NCBI RefSeq assembly: GCF_041320595.1
Contig: NZ_CP166625.1
Coordinates: forward strand, 1,499,501 to 1,563,500
Direction of reading: 5' to 3'
DNA: 64,000 bases
DNA from: Pleomorphomonas sp. PLEO
GTDB taxonomy: Bacteria; Pseudomonadota; Alphaproteobacteria; Rhizobiales; Pleomorphomonadaceae
The position numbers and the translations under genes were made by a program. Shown here piece by piece: positions 18,264 through 29,076 of the stretch (position 1 is the stretch's first letter; each line of letters opens with the position of its first letter). The notes under the pieces are model-generated. The model had not been told where the DNA came from and searched no databases. It was given only the letters and a program-made list of their open reading frames with translations.

Positions 18264-20315
18264 ATGCGCTTTGAACCATCCCTTCTCGATCAGATCCGGG
18301 CCCGGCTGCCGATCAGCCAGGTGGTGGGGCGGCGCGTCACCTATGACAAGCGCAAGAGCCAGCCGGCGCGCGGCGATTTCTGGGCCTGCTGCCCGTTCCA
18401 TAAAGAGAAGACGTCGTCCTTCCACTGCGATGACCGGCGCGGCATCTACCACTGCTTCGGCTGCGGGGCGACCGGCGACCACTTCAAGTTCCTGACCGAG
18501 ACCGAGGGGCTGACCTTCCCGGAGGCCGTCGAGCGGCTGGCCGAGGAAGCGGGCGTCACACTGCCCAAGCCCGACCCGCGCGATCGCGAACGCGAGGCGG
18601 TGCGCGTCGATCTGGCCGGCGCCTGCGAGATCGCCGCCAAGTTCTTCGAGCAGAAGCTGCGCTCGCCCGAGGGCAAGCCGGCCCGCGACTACATGCTGAA
18701 GCGCGGCATCCTCGAGAGGACGTCGATCGAGTTCCGTTTCGGCTACGCGCCGGACGACCGCGACGGCCTGAAGCGCCACCTGATCCAGAACGACGTCAAG
18801 GAAGAGACGGCCGTCGCCGCTGGCCTCTTGATCAAGCCGGAGGACGGCCGCCCCGCCTACGATCGCTTCCGCGGCCGGCTGATGATCCCGATCCACGACG
18901 AGCGCGGCCGCGTCGTCGCCTTTGGCGGTCGCACGCTCGATCCGGAGGGACAGCCGAAATACCTCAATTCGCCGGAGACGCCGCTCTTTCACAAGGGGAC
19001 GATGCTGTTCAACGTCCACCGGGCGCGCGAGGCGGCGCACAAATCGGGGACGATCATCGTCACCGAGGGCTATATGGACGCCATCTCGGTCTATCAGGCC
19101 GGCATCCGCAACGTCACCGCCGCTTTGGGCACCGCGTTCACCGAGGACCACATCGCCCGCCTGTGGCGGTTCGCCGCCGAGCCGGTGATCTGCTTTGATG
19201 GCGACAAGGCCGGCGTGTCGGCCGCCCACCGGGCGATCGATCGCATATTGCCGGCGCTCCGCAGCGGCTATTCCTTCAACTTCTGCTTCCTGCCGGGTGG
19301 CCAGGACCCCGATGACATCGTGCGCGCCGGTGGCGCCGACGCCTTCCTCGCCGAGGTGGCCAAGGCCCGGCCCCTGTCGGAAGTGCTGTGGGACCGCGAG
19401 GCGGCCGACGCCCGCGTCGACACGCCCGAGCGGAAGGCGGCGCTGGAAGCGCGCATCGACGAGCTGGTCCGGCTGATCAAGGACGAGCGGGTGGCGCGCC
19501 GCTATCGGCTGGCGTTGCGCGTCAACATGTCGGAGCTGTTCTGGAGCCACGACCGGCGCGCCAGGGGCGGCGAGGGGCGCGGCGATTTTCGAGGTGAGGG
19601 TCGGGGCGAGTTCCGAAGCGAAGGCCGGGGCGAGGGAAGAGGCGACTTCCGGGGTGGCGATCGGCGCGATGGGCGACGGGAAGGGCAGGGTCTTGCCGTC
19701 TCGGCCGAGATGCGGCCGCCCACCGAGCCGGATCTTGCCAATATCGAACGGGTGCTGCTCGGCCTCGCGGTCGAATATCCCGACCTCTATGAAACCAACA
19801 TGGAGCGGCTGGCCCGGCTGGATTTCCACGTGGCGCCGCTCGAGGACTTCAAGCGGGCGCTCTATCGGATCGCCGTCGACTTCGACGCCAACTCGGTGTC
19901 GGATTTCTATGAGGGGCTCGATGCCCGCTTCTACTTCGTGCTCAACGAGGTGCACGGCGACGAGATGAAGCGCGAGGACGGCGTCAGCATCGGCCGTGGT
20001 CACAAGCTCAGGGAGCGGCTGCCGATCCTGCGCTTTCATCCGCCGGAGAGCTTTGTCGAGACCTGCTTCGACCTGCTGCTCGAGCGGTTATGCCTGAGGG
20101 CGCTGACCGCCGACATCGAACGCGACATGAAAACGGTGACGGCCGAGACCGACGAGAGCTTCACCGCCTATATTTACGAGCTGACTCGCGACCTCAATCG
20201 TCGCCGCGAGGAGCTGATCCGCCGCGAACAGGAATTGGCCGAGGAGGCGAAAGCCATCCGCGACGCCACCACGGGTGGGCCTTCGTCGCAGCCGGCCTTG
20301 TGGAAATCGACCTGA
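18264..20315 (+). CDS. dnaG: DNA primase
   Basis: A 683-residue DnaG, which makes RNA primers for replication with DnaB helicase. The CHC2 zinc finger (ACCPFHKEKTSSFHC, then HCFGCGATGDHF) is at residues 38-68. The catalytic core and TOPRIM domain follow, with TEGYMDAISVY and CFDGDKAG as the metal-binding acidic motifs. The C-terminal part (about 490-683) should bind DnaB. Between TOPRIM and the C-terminal domain (residues about 432-475) there is a striking low-complexity linker of GEGRGDFR-like repeats, rich in Gly, Arg and Glu, longer and more repetitive than in most primases. It sits directly before rpoD, as in the conserved macromolecular synthesis operon. Confidence 0.97.
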   Translation: MRFEPSLLDQIRARLPISQVVGRRVTYDKRKSQPARGDFWACCPFHKEKTSSFHCDDRRGIYHCFGCGATGDHFKFLTETEGLTFPEAVERLAEEAGVTLPKPDPRDREREAVRVDLAGACEIAAKFFEQKLRSPEGKPARDYMLKRGILERTSIEFRFGYAPDDRDGLKRHLIQNDVKEETAVAAGLLIKPEDGRPAYDRFRGRLMIPIHDERGRVVAFGGRTLDPEGQPKYLNSPETPLFHKGTMLFNVHRAREAAHKSGTIIVTEGYMDAISVYQAGIRNVTAALGTAFTEDHIARLWRFAAEPVICFDGDKAGVSAAHRAIDRILPALRSGYSFNFCFLPGGQDPDDIVRAGGADAFLAEVAKARPLSEVLWDREAADARVDTPERKAALEARIDELVRLIKDERVARRYRLALRVNMSELFWSHDRRARGGEGRGDFRGEGRGEFRSEGRGEGRGDFRGGDRRDGRREGQGLAVSAEMRPPTEPDLANIERVLLGLAVEYPDLYETNMERLARLDFHVAPLEDFKRALYRIAVDFDANSVSDFYEGLDARFYFVLNEVHGDEMKREDGVSIGRGHKLRERLPILRFHPPESFVETCFDLLLERLCLRALTADIERDMKTVTAETDESFTAYIYELTRDLNRRREELIRREQELAEEAKAIRDATTGGPSSQPALWKST

Positions 20316-20606
20316 TTCGCCGAATCAATCTTGATTCTAAAGATTCTCGATCGAATCACCCTTGCGGAATCTGTTTGCGCCGCTAAATACACCTCTCCGG
20401 GGATTTTCGGCGGGTCGGCAGCGGCCCGCCTATTCGGCTATGGCCTCAACGATGCCGTGCGTTTTCAGAAACGTCAGGGTTAAGTTGGGCTTAAGGCCTC
20501 GCCCGTATTGGTAGCGCGAGCCGCGCATCGGGACCTTTTGGCCTCGTGGCGAGTTGAGCGAGCAAAGACGCAAGGCGTAATGGCCCGGCGGACGGCGGAG
20601 ATGACT

Positions 20607-22643
<2,037 letters not shown>

Positions 22644-22668
22644 GAAAGCCGAGAGACAGACAACACGA

Positions 22669-22695
22669 CGGCGGGCCGAAAGGTCCGCCGTTTTT
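22669..22695 (+). terminator. Rho-independent terminator of rpoD
   Basis: A 9-bp GC-rich stem with one G-T pair (CGGCGGGCC at 22669-22677 with GGTCCGCCG at 22682-22690), a GAAA tetraloop and five T residues, starting 26 bp after the rpoD stop codon. Confidence 0.9.
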
Positions 22696-22902
22696 CATTG
22701 TAAAGCCGAGTGTTCAGGATCGGATCAGTACGGTTATTGCGATCATTAGGCTGGAAACAATTTGTTACTCTCGCAGTTTTCGGCGCATTCATGCGCCGCG
22801 TGCTATGCAGAGCGTGGATCGACTGAACCGCTCGGTTTCGACTAGCCTAGGCATATTTGGCGCTTTTTCTCACGATTTTGCAGTTTACTGTGTATTCACG
22901 CA

Positions 22903-25494
22903 ATGAGCATACTGTTGACCTCTCCTAAGCCGAGGGTTGAGGACAACGTGAAATTCATCGCTGATGAACGTTCCAGCCTAGATGGATTATCGTCCGATTT
23001 TGACGGATGGCTTCATGACCCGGCGTTTCCCGCGGTTTGCCTGGATGAAGCCGGCCTGATCCTCGACGTTAACGGCCTGTTCCTGAAGACCTTTGACGTG
23101 GTCGCGGCAACGGTGGTCGGCTGTCGTCTCGATAGCCTCGCGCCCGTCGAAACACATGCCCCGCTTGCCGCCTGTTTTGCCGCCCTCAAGGCCAATCCTC
23201 AGAAGACACGGCAGATGGACCTCTGCCTGCGCCTGCTCGGGGGCCGCCCGCGCTGGTTCCGCGCTGCCTTCTATGTTCCTCGCCGGATCGGTACGCCATC
23301 GGATCGGTTGCACCTGGTTGCTCAGCTGTGCGAAATCGACGATCTGACGACACGCGCCCAGGGGTTGGCAGACCTTGCCCAAGGCTGGAGCGAAGCGATG
23401 GGCGCGGCAAAGATCGGCATCTGGGACGCCGATCTTGTTTCGCGCGTCAACACCTTCTCGGACATGTGGTACCAGATCCGTGGGTTGCGGCCGGGCGATC
23501 CGACCCCGACCAAACACGATGATATCCTCAAGTTGATCCATCCGAGCGACCGTGCGCATGTGATGGAACAGTACGCTCTCCAGCAACTCGCCGATTTCCG
23601 GGAATGTCGGTACGAGTATCGCTGGAAGCATAGCGACGGCCGCTGGATCTGGATCGAGTGTCGCGGCTCGTGCGCGCAGAGGGTCGACGGCAAAGTCGTC
23701 CGCATTATCGGCTCGGATATCGACATCACCGAACGCAAGTTGGCCGAGGAGCGGCTATCACTCGCGACGAGCCGCCTGCAACTGGCCATGGAAGCGTCGC
23801 GAATTGGCGTCTTCGATGCCGATTTCAGTACCGGATACACCAACTGGGACGCACCGACGCGGGCGATCTATGGCGTTACCAACGACCAGCGGATCAAGTT
23901 TGGCGACCTATGGGAGAGCATGCTGCACCCCGAGGATCGCGATCGCGTTCTCAAGGCCATCGATGACCACATCGCAAGGCTCACACCTTACGGCAACCAG
24001 TTTCGGATCATCCGGCCCGATGGCAGCGTTCGCCATATCCGGACGCGCACGCTGCCCTTCATCGATGTCGACGGCAGCAAGCGAATGATCGGCGTCAACT
24101 GGGACGAGACCGACGACATCCTGCTGCGCCTCGATCTCGAGCGAGCCAAGACATTGGCCGAGGCCCGCAACCGCGAACTCGAAATTGCGAAGGCGGAGAT
24201 CGAGCGCATTGCCATGCTCGACCCGCTCACGGAATTGCCGAACCGCCGCTTTCTCGATCAGCGCATGTCGGTACTGGCTGCCCAAGGTTTCGACTGTGAA
24301 CACGGCCTCGCCATCCTGCATATCGATCTCGACCGCTTCAAGCAGATCAACGACACCTTCGGCCACAGCGTCGGCGATGCAGTGCTGCAACATGTCGGTC
24401 GACTGTTGCAAGACGAGGCGGGGGGCGACGGCCAGATCTTCCGCATCGGCGGCGACGAGTTCGTGATGGTCCGCCTGTTCGACGGCGATTTCCCCTCGCT
24501 CGAAGCCATGGCAACGCGGCTCGTCGAGGTTCTGCGCCGGCCGGTGACCGTGCATGGCTACGACTGCCGTTTCGGCGCCAGCATCGGCGTCGCCGTTGGC
24601 GTCGGCAAGGACATCGATCCGCAGCAGCTGCTGCTCAATGCCGACATCGGCCTCTACTGCGCCAAGAGCGAGGGCAAGAACCGCTGGGCGTATTTCCGGC
24701 GCGAATCGCACGACCGCATGATTCTGACCAAGCAGATCTCCGACGACATCCTACGCGGCCTCGAACGCGACGAGTTCAAGCCGTACTACCAGCTGCAGTT
24801 TCGGGCCGGGTCACTGGAGATCACCGGCATTGAGGCTCTGGCGCGCTGGCAGCACCCCGAACGCGGCATCCTGACGCCCGACAATTTCATCGTCATCGCC
24901 GACGAACTCGGCATTCTGAGCGAGATCGACGGCATCATCCTCGAAAAGGCGATCGCCGATTGCCAGCGGCTCGAACTGTCCGGCATCCACATCCCCAAGT
25001 GCTCGGTCAATGTCTCGGCCGGCCGGCTGCGCGATCCGCACTTGGCGGAACTGCTAAGTACCTTGCCGGCCCAGCGGTGCTCGTTGTCGTTCGAACTTCT
25101 CGAGTCGATCTTCCTCGACGAGTTGGAGGAGCAGGTCGCCATCAACATCGCGCATATTCGAGAGGCTGGCATCGGGATTGAGATCGACGACTTCGGCAGC
25201 GGTCACGCGTCGATCACCAGCTTGCTGCATTTGAGGCCGGACGTCATCAAGATCGATCGCCAGCTCATCAGCACCATTCCGACCTCCGCCGAGCGCCGCT
25301 CGCTGATCGGCGCCATCATCGAGATGGGGCATTCGCTGGGGGTGACGGTGGTCGGCGAAGGGGTCGAAACCAAGGATCACGCCTATTGGTTGCACATGCT
25401 GAAGTGCGACCTGTTGCAAGGCTTCGGACTGGCGCTTCCCATGCCCGCCGACCAACTCGCCGGCTTCATCCAGTCTGAGTCCTGGCGCCAGTAA
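22903..25494 (+). CDS. PAS-containing GGDEF-EAL cyclic-di-GMP protein
   Basis: An 863-residue cytoplasmic protein. A degenerate PAS-like N terminus (about 30-150) is followed by two PAS/PAC units (about 165-285, ending in GSDIDITERKLAEERL, and 295-410), a coiled coil, a GGDEF domain (DPLTELPNRRFLDQRM, then active-site RIGGDEFV) and an EAL domain (ITGIEALARWQHPERG, DDFGSGHASITSLLHL, VVGEGVET). Both catalytic signatures look intact, so the protein may make or degrade cyclic-di-GMP depending on the PAS input. There is no membrane segment. It stands alone between rpoD and the convergent MotB-like gene. Confidence 0.93.
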   Translation: MSILLTSPKPRVEDNVKFIADERSSLDGLSSDFDGWLHDPAFPAVCLDEAGLILDVNGLFLKTFDVVAATVVGCRLDSLAPVETHAPLAACFAALKANPQKTRQMDLCLRLLGGRPRWFRAAFYVPRRIGTPSDRLHLVAQLCEIDDLTTRAQGLADLAQGWSEAMGAAKIGIWDADLVSRVNTFSDMWYQIRGLRPGDPTPTKHDDILKLIHPSDRAHVMEQYALQQLADFRECRYEYRWKHSDGRWIWIECRGSCAQRVDGKVVRIIGSDIDITERKLAEERLSLATSRLQLAMEASRIGVFDADFSTGYTNWDAPTRAIYGVTNDQRIKFGDLWESMLHPEDRDRVLKAIDDHIARLTPYGNQFRIIRPDGSVRHIRTRTLPFIDVDGSKRMIGVNWDETDDILLRLDLERAKTLAEARNRELEIAKAEIERIAMLDPLTELPNRRFLDQRMSVLAAQGFDCEHGLAILHIDLDRFKQINDTFGHSVGDAVLQHVGRLLQDEAGGDGQIFRIGGDEFVMVRLFDGDFPSLEAMATRLVEVLRRPVTVHGYDCRFGASIGVAVGVGKDIDPQQLLLNADIGLYCAKSEGKNRWAYFRRESHDRMILTKQISDDILRGLERDEFKPYYQLQFRAGSLEITGIEALARWQHPERGILTPDNFIVIADELGILSEIDGIILEKAIADCQRLELSGIHIPKCSVNVSAGRLRDPHLAELLSTLPAQRCSLSFELLESIFLDELEEQVAINIAHIREAGIGIEIDDFGSGHASITSLLHLRPDVIKIDRQLISTIPTSAERRSLIGAIIEMGHSLGVTVVGEGVETKDHAYWLHMLKCDLLQGFGLALPMPADQLAGFIQSESWRQ

Positions 25495-25521
25495 CCACCG
25501 TTTTGCTTTCTGCGTCGGGCG

Positions 25522-26406
25522 TCATTGGATGTTCGGCGGAAACGCTTCCTGCGCGCTCGGCAACGCGGGCACTTGCTTGAGCACCACAAGCTCGATGCGG
25601 CGATTGCCTGACAGGAAGGGGTCGTCGGCAAACAACGGGTCCTTGTCGGCGACGCCGGTGACTTCGGCCAGGCTGCCGGGCCCAAGGCCGAAACTGCCGA
25701 GGATGCCGGCGGCCGATATGGCCCGGTCGGCCGACAGTTGCCATGCCGCTCCGCCGGCGATCGACAGGCCTCCGGCGGATTCCGTGTGCCCGACCACCCG
25801 CAGTCGTCCCGGCATCTGCTGGATGACCGGCGCGATGCGCGACAACAGGATCTTCATGCGATCGGTCGGTTCGCGCGACTGGGCGGCGAACATCGGCCGG
25901 CCATCCTGATCGATGATCGAGATATGCAGGCCGTCGTTGGCGATGGCGAGGATGACCTGCTTGGACAGTTCGGCGTAGTCCGGCAGGTCTTGTAGCACCT
26001 GGCGCAGCGATTCCGAAGCGGTGAGATAGTCGCGCGGCTTGCTTTCGGCGGCCTTCTCGAACCGGTTGGTATTCACCTCCGGCCCCTGCTTTTCATACTG
26101 GTCGTTGAAGTCGCTGGCGAACTCCACCGCGTCGGACAACGACATCGGCTGAACGTTGCGCAGGTGCTTCCGCTCGGGCAGGCCGTTCTGCTCGATCATG
26201 CCGGCCGGGCGCTGTACCGATTGGTAGCCGAAGGCGTCGCGCATCGAGCCGGCGGCTTCCTTCAGCTTCTGCTCGTCCTGGTTGGAGAAGGAAACGATCA
26301 TCACGAACAGCGCCATCAAAAGGCTGCTGAGATCGGCAAATGTGATGACCCATGGCGCGCCGCCATGGCCCCCTCCGCCTCCGCCACGCTTCTTCACAGC
26401 CCCCAT
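25522..26406 (-). CDS. MotB/OmpA-like stator protein (orphan)
   Basis: A 294-residue protein with a Gly-rich basic N terminus, one transmembrane helix in the MotB context (APWVITFADLSSLLMALFVM, with the conserved ion-channel Asp in FADL), a linker, and a C-terminal OmpA-like peptidoglycan-binding domain (RLRVVGHTESAGG, LSADRAISAAGILGSFGL, NRRIELVVL). MotB pairs with MotA as the ion channel of the flagellar motor. Here no motA or other flagellar gene is visible nearby, so it may serve a second stator or another envelope machine. The ATG at 26406 follows GGTGGATGAG; a frame from 26496 adds an unconserved leader. Confidence 0.85.
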   Translation of the reverse strand: MGAVKKRGGGGGGHGGAPWVITFADLSSLLMALFVMIVSFSNQDEQKLKEAAGSMRDAFGYQSVQRPAGMIEQNGLPERKHLRNVQPMSLSDAVEFASDFNDQYEKQGPEVNTNRFEKAAESKPRDYLTASESLRQVLQDLPDYAELSKQVILAIANDGLHISIIDQDGRPMFAAQSREPTDRMKILLSRIAPVIQQMPGRLRVVGHTESAGGLSIAGGAAWQLSADRAISAAGILGSFGLGPGSLAEVTGVADKDPLFADDPFLSGNRRIELVVLKQVPALPSAQEAFPPNIQ

Positions 26407-26576
26407 CTCATCCACCTTCTTTGCGGATTTCACTGTCTGGAAGGGTGTCGCCGGAGCGGCGACGCCTGGGGCAGGATAGGGTCGATCGTTTAACAAACTA
26501 TACTGTACGGTGTAGTCCTGTTTTTGGTGCAGTGAGAAGGTTCCAGGTTGGCGCGGGGCTGGATGCGCGTTCGATC

Positions 26577-26655
26577 GCTAGTGGTTCGACTCCGACATTT
26601 GCATCCGCCTGATATCGGCCTCGGAGCAAATGTCGGAGTCATAAGAACCACTAGC
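26577..26655. repeat. dispersed palindrome, copy 2 (long form)
   Basis: A large hairpin-forming sequence: outer arms GCTAGTGGTTC (26577-26587) and GAACCACTAGC (26645-26655), inner arms GACTCCGACATTTGC (26588-26602) and its exact complement (26626-26640). The inner arm matches the copy at 8106-8152. It lies in the 445-bp gene-free gap between the MotB-like and LysR genes. Confidence 0.85.
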
Positions 26656-26688
26656 AAGTTATTGTTTCTAGTTGAATTTTTGAATTTT

Positions 26689-26750
26689 ACATTTGACCGC
26701 GAGCGTTATGTCAGGCGGGACTCAAATGTCAAATTCGCTCCACTAGAGTA
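26689..26750. repeat. dispersed element B, copy 1
   Basis: A segment of about 60 bp starting at TACATTTGA and containing GTTATGTC, GGGACTCAAATG and CTCCACTAGAG. It is largely identical to 61251-61313. The ends CATTTGA and TCAAATG form an inverted repeat. The strand of the ancestral unit is not known. Confidence 0.75.
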
Positions 26751-26849
26751 TGTCCGGCGAACTTTGGTTCGCCAACATGCTCTAGCCTTTTGTTTTTACG
26801 CAACTCCGAACGCAAAACCGGTTCCCACTTTTGCTGGAGTGGCTCTAGG
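26743..26849. repeat. mosaic intergenic palindrome of Hyphomicrobiales type
   Basis: First part, 26743-26785: a palindrome bounded by CTAGAG/CTCTAG with inner arms GGCGAAC and GTTCGCC. Second part, 26786-26849: a segment starting CCTTTTGTTTTTACGCAACT and ending in GGCTCTAGG. Both parts resemble highly repeated intergenic modules that I recall from Rhizobiales genomes. No coding role is seen. Confidence 0.65.
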
Positions 26850-26851
26850 CT

Positions 26852-27742
26852 TCAGCGCCGCGCCAGCACTGTCAGCTCAGTCACCAGAACATCGAACACC
26901 GCCCGGCAGCGGAGGCTGCCGCTGAGGTCTTCGTGCATCACCACCCAGGTCTCCAGATCGAGGCTGAAGGCGTCGGGCAGCACGCGCCGAAGGTTGGGGT
27001 CGGCCTCGGCGATGGTGGTCTGGCAGATGCCGATGCCGAAGCCGGCGCGGATGGCGGCGAGCTGGGCGACGTCGCTGTCGACGCGCAGGGCAAAGTTGCC
27101 GCGGCCGAGCGCCGGATAGCGCTGGGCAACGGCCCGGATCGCCGGCGTTTCCGTGTCATAGCCGATCAGGTCGTGGCGTCCGAGATCGTCGAGGCTCGTC
27201 GGCACGCCACGCTGGGTGAGATAGTCCTGGTGGGCGTGCAAGCCCACCGGAAAGACGCCGACGCGCTTGGCCAAGAGCGCCTGTTGCTCGGGGCGGACCA
27301 TGCGGATGGCGATATCGGCCTTGCGCTTCAGAAGGTCGTCGACGGCGTTGGACAGCGTGAGTTCGATGGTCAACGCCCGATAGCGCCGGCGCAGCCTCGT
27401 CAGGATGGCCGGTAGGTGAACGATGCCGACCACCTCGCTGGCGCTGATCCTCACCGTGCCGTCCACCTGGCCGATCCGGCCCTCGGCGGTGCGCCGCAGC
27501 GCGGCGCTGGTGGAGGCCATCAGGTCGGCGAAGGGTTTTAGCTCCATCGCCGCGTCGGTGGGGGAGAGGCCGCGCGCGGTGCGCAGGAACAGCGGGGTGC
27601 CGACCGCTTCTTCCAGCGCGTCGATGTGGCGGGCAATGCTCGGCTGCGTCAGGCCAAGCGCCCGCGCCGCGCCGGACAGCGATCCCTCGCTGAGCACGGC
27701 GTTGAAGGTGCGGTAGAGATCCCAGCTCGGTTCTTGCTTCAT
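26852..27742 (-). CDS. LysR family transcriptional regulator
   Basis: A 296-residue regulator with an N-terminal winged helix-turn-helix (SLSGAARALGLTQPSIARHI, DALEEAVGTPLFLRT) and a C-terminal substrate-binding-like effector domain (about 90-296). It is divergent from the epimerase-like gene that starts at 27833. The 90-bp space between them holds both promoters and AT-rich T-N11-A-like sequence typical of LysR targets. It most likely controls that neighbour, activating it when an unidentified ligand binds. Confidence 0.93.
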   Translation of the reverse strand: MKQEPSWDLYRTFNAVLSEGSLSGAARALGLTQPSIARHIDALEEAVGTPLFLRTARGLSPTDAAMELKPFADLMASTSAALRRTAEGRIGQVDGTVRISASEVVGIVHLPAILTRLRRRYRALTIELTLSNAVDDLLKRKADIAIRMVRPEQQALLAKRVGVFPVGLHAHQDYLTQRGVPTSLDDLGRHDLIGYDTETPAIRAVAQRYPALGRGNFALRVDSDVAQLAAIRAGFGIGICQTTIAEADPNLRRVLPDAFSLDLETWVVMHEDLSGSLRCRAVFDVLVTELTVLARR

Positions 27743-27832
27743 CTATTTCCGTATAGCATATGAACTTTTATAGGCAATTTCGTTTATATCTAGGAAAGCC
27801 CATCTTCACGTCATCAACCGATGGAGACGGAC

Positions 27833-28834
27833 ATGAATAGCAAGATCGCACTGGTTCTCGGCGCTACCGGCGGTATCGGTGGCGAGGTTGCTTCCCGGCT
27901 GGTCTCAAGTGGCTGGCAGGTGCGGGCGCTCAACCGCAACCCGGAGCGTGCCGGCAAGGACGGCCGCGTCACCTGGATCAAGGGCGACGCGATGGCGGCG
28001 GCCGACGTCATGGCAGCGGCCGAGGGCGTGTCGCTGATCGTCCACGCCGTCAACCCGCCCGGCTATCGCGACTGGGACAAGCTGGTGCTGCCGATGCTGG
28101 ACAACACCATTGCCGCCGCCAAGGCCAATGGCGCCCGCATCATCCTGCCCGGCACCGTCTACAACTACGGCCCCGACGCCTTTCCGGTGATTGCTGAGAC
28201 CGCGCCGCAGAACGCCCTGACCCGCAAGGGCAAGATCCGCGTCGAAATGGAGCGGCGGCTGAGACAGGCCACAGAGAGCGGCGAGGCCAAGGTGCTGATC
28301 GTCCGGGCCGGCGATTTCTTCGGCCCCAAGGCGGCCAACAACTGGTTCAGCCAGGGTCTGGTGAAGCCCGGCAGCCGCCCCCGGTCGATCAGCTATCCCG
28401 GCAAGCGCGGCACCGGTCATCAATGGGCCTATCTGCCGGACGTGGCGGACATCATGGTTCGCCTCGCCGAGCACGACGGCCTCGACGCTTTCGCCACCTT
28501 CCACATGGAAGGGCATTGGGATGCCACGGGCACGGCGATGACCGAGGCGATCCGTCGCGCGCTCGATGACCCGTTCATGGCCGTCAAGCCCATGCCCTGG
28601 TGGCTGTTGCGCCTTGCTTCGCCCTTCGTGACGACCCTGAGGGAGCTGATGGAGATGAAGTACCTCTGGGAACAGCCGGTCCGGCTAGACAACGCCAAAC
28701 TGGTGGCGACCCTCGGTGGCGAACCGCGCACGCCGCTCGACGAGGCCGTGAGGGCGACCTTGGCCGGGGTCGGATGCCTTCAAGAGAAGGCTCCAGCTCG
28801 GGCCGAGAGCAAGCCCAGCTTGTCCGGGATTTGA
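27833..28834 (+). CDS. NAD-dependent epimerase/dehydratase-like protein
   Basis: A 333-residue Rossmann-fold protein of the extended/atypical SDR type: nucleotide loop LVLGATGGIGGEVA at the N terminus, then an ILPGTVYNYGP segment in which Tyr could act in the active site, and RAGDFFGPKAANNWF. The ATG at 27833 has GGAG 6 bp upstream; a start four codons earlier is possible. It is divergent from a LysR gene. The family usually oxidises or epimerises nucleotide sugars or other small alcohols; the true substrate is not evident. Confidence 0.85.
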   Translation: MNSKIALVLGATGGIGGEVASRLVSSGWQVRALNRNPERAGKDGRVTWIKGDAMAAADVMAAAEGVSLIVHAVNPPGYRDWDKLVLPMLDNTIAAAKANGARIILPGTVYNYGPDAFPVIAETAPQNALTRKGKIRVEMERRLRQATESGEAKVLIVRAGDFFGPKAANNWFSQGLVKPGSRPRSISYPGKRGTGHQWAYLPDVADIMVRLAEHDGLDAFATFHMEGHWDATGTAMTEAIRRALDDPFMAVKPMPWWLLRLASPFVTTLRELMEMKYLWEQPVRLDNAKLVATLGGEPRTPLDEAVRATLAGVGCLQEKAPARAESKPSLSGI

Positions 28835-29076
28835 AAGCGCCCCCGGGGCAGCCGGGCGATGCTCCAAGAGCGCGCGGCGTCTATCGGATCGGCCGCCAAG
28901 CCGGACTTAGGCCATCGCAAGAACGATGGCTTCGGCTGGACAAACAAAACGCCATGACGGAAGAATGAGGTTGCGATGGACGGAGGCCGCCGTCCTGGGA
29001 GGGACGGAAGCGGCGGCCGTGACCGGCATTTTCGATTGCCGTGTCGTTTGTGCTGCCGCCAAGGGTGGGGTTGGTC

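Noticed and set aside
18150-20039. Long minus-strand frame opposite dnaG
   Set aside because: An antisense shadow; dnaG carries all primase motifs on the plus strand.
26581-26596. GGTTCGACTCC resembling a tRNA T-arm
   Set aside because: It is part of a palindromic repeat; no acceptor stem, anticodon arm or CCA end can be folded around it.
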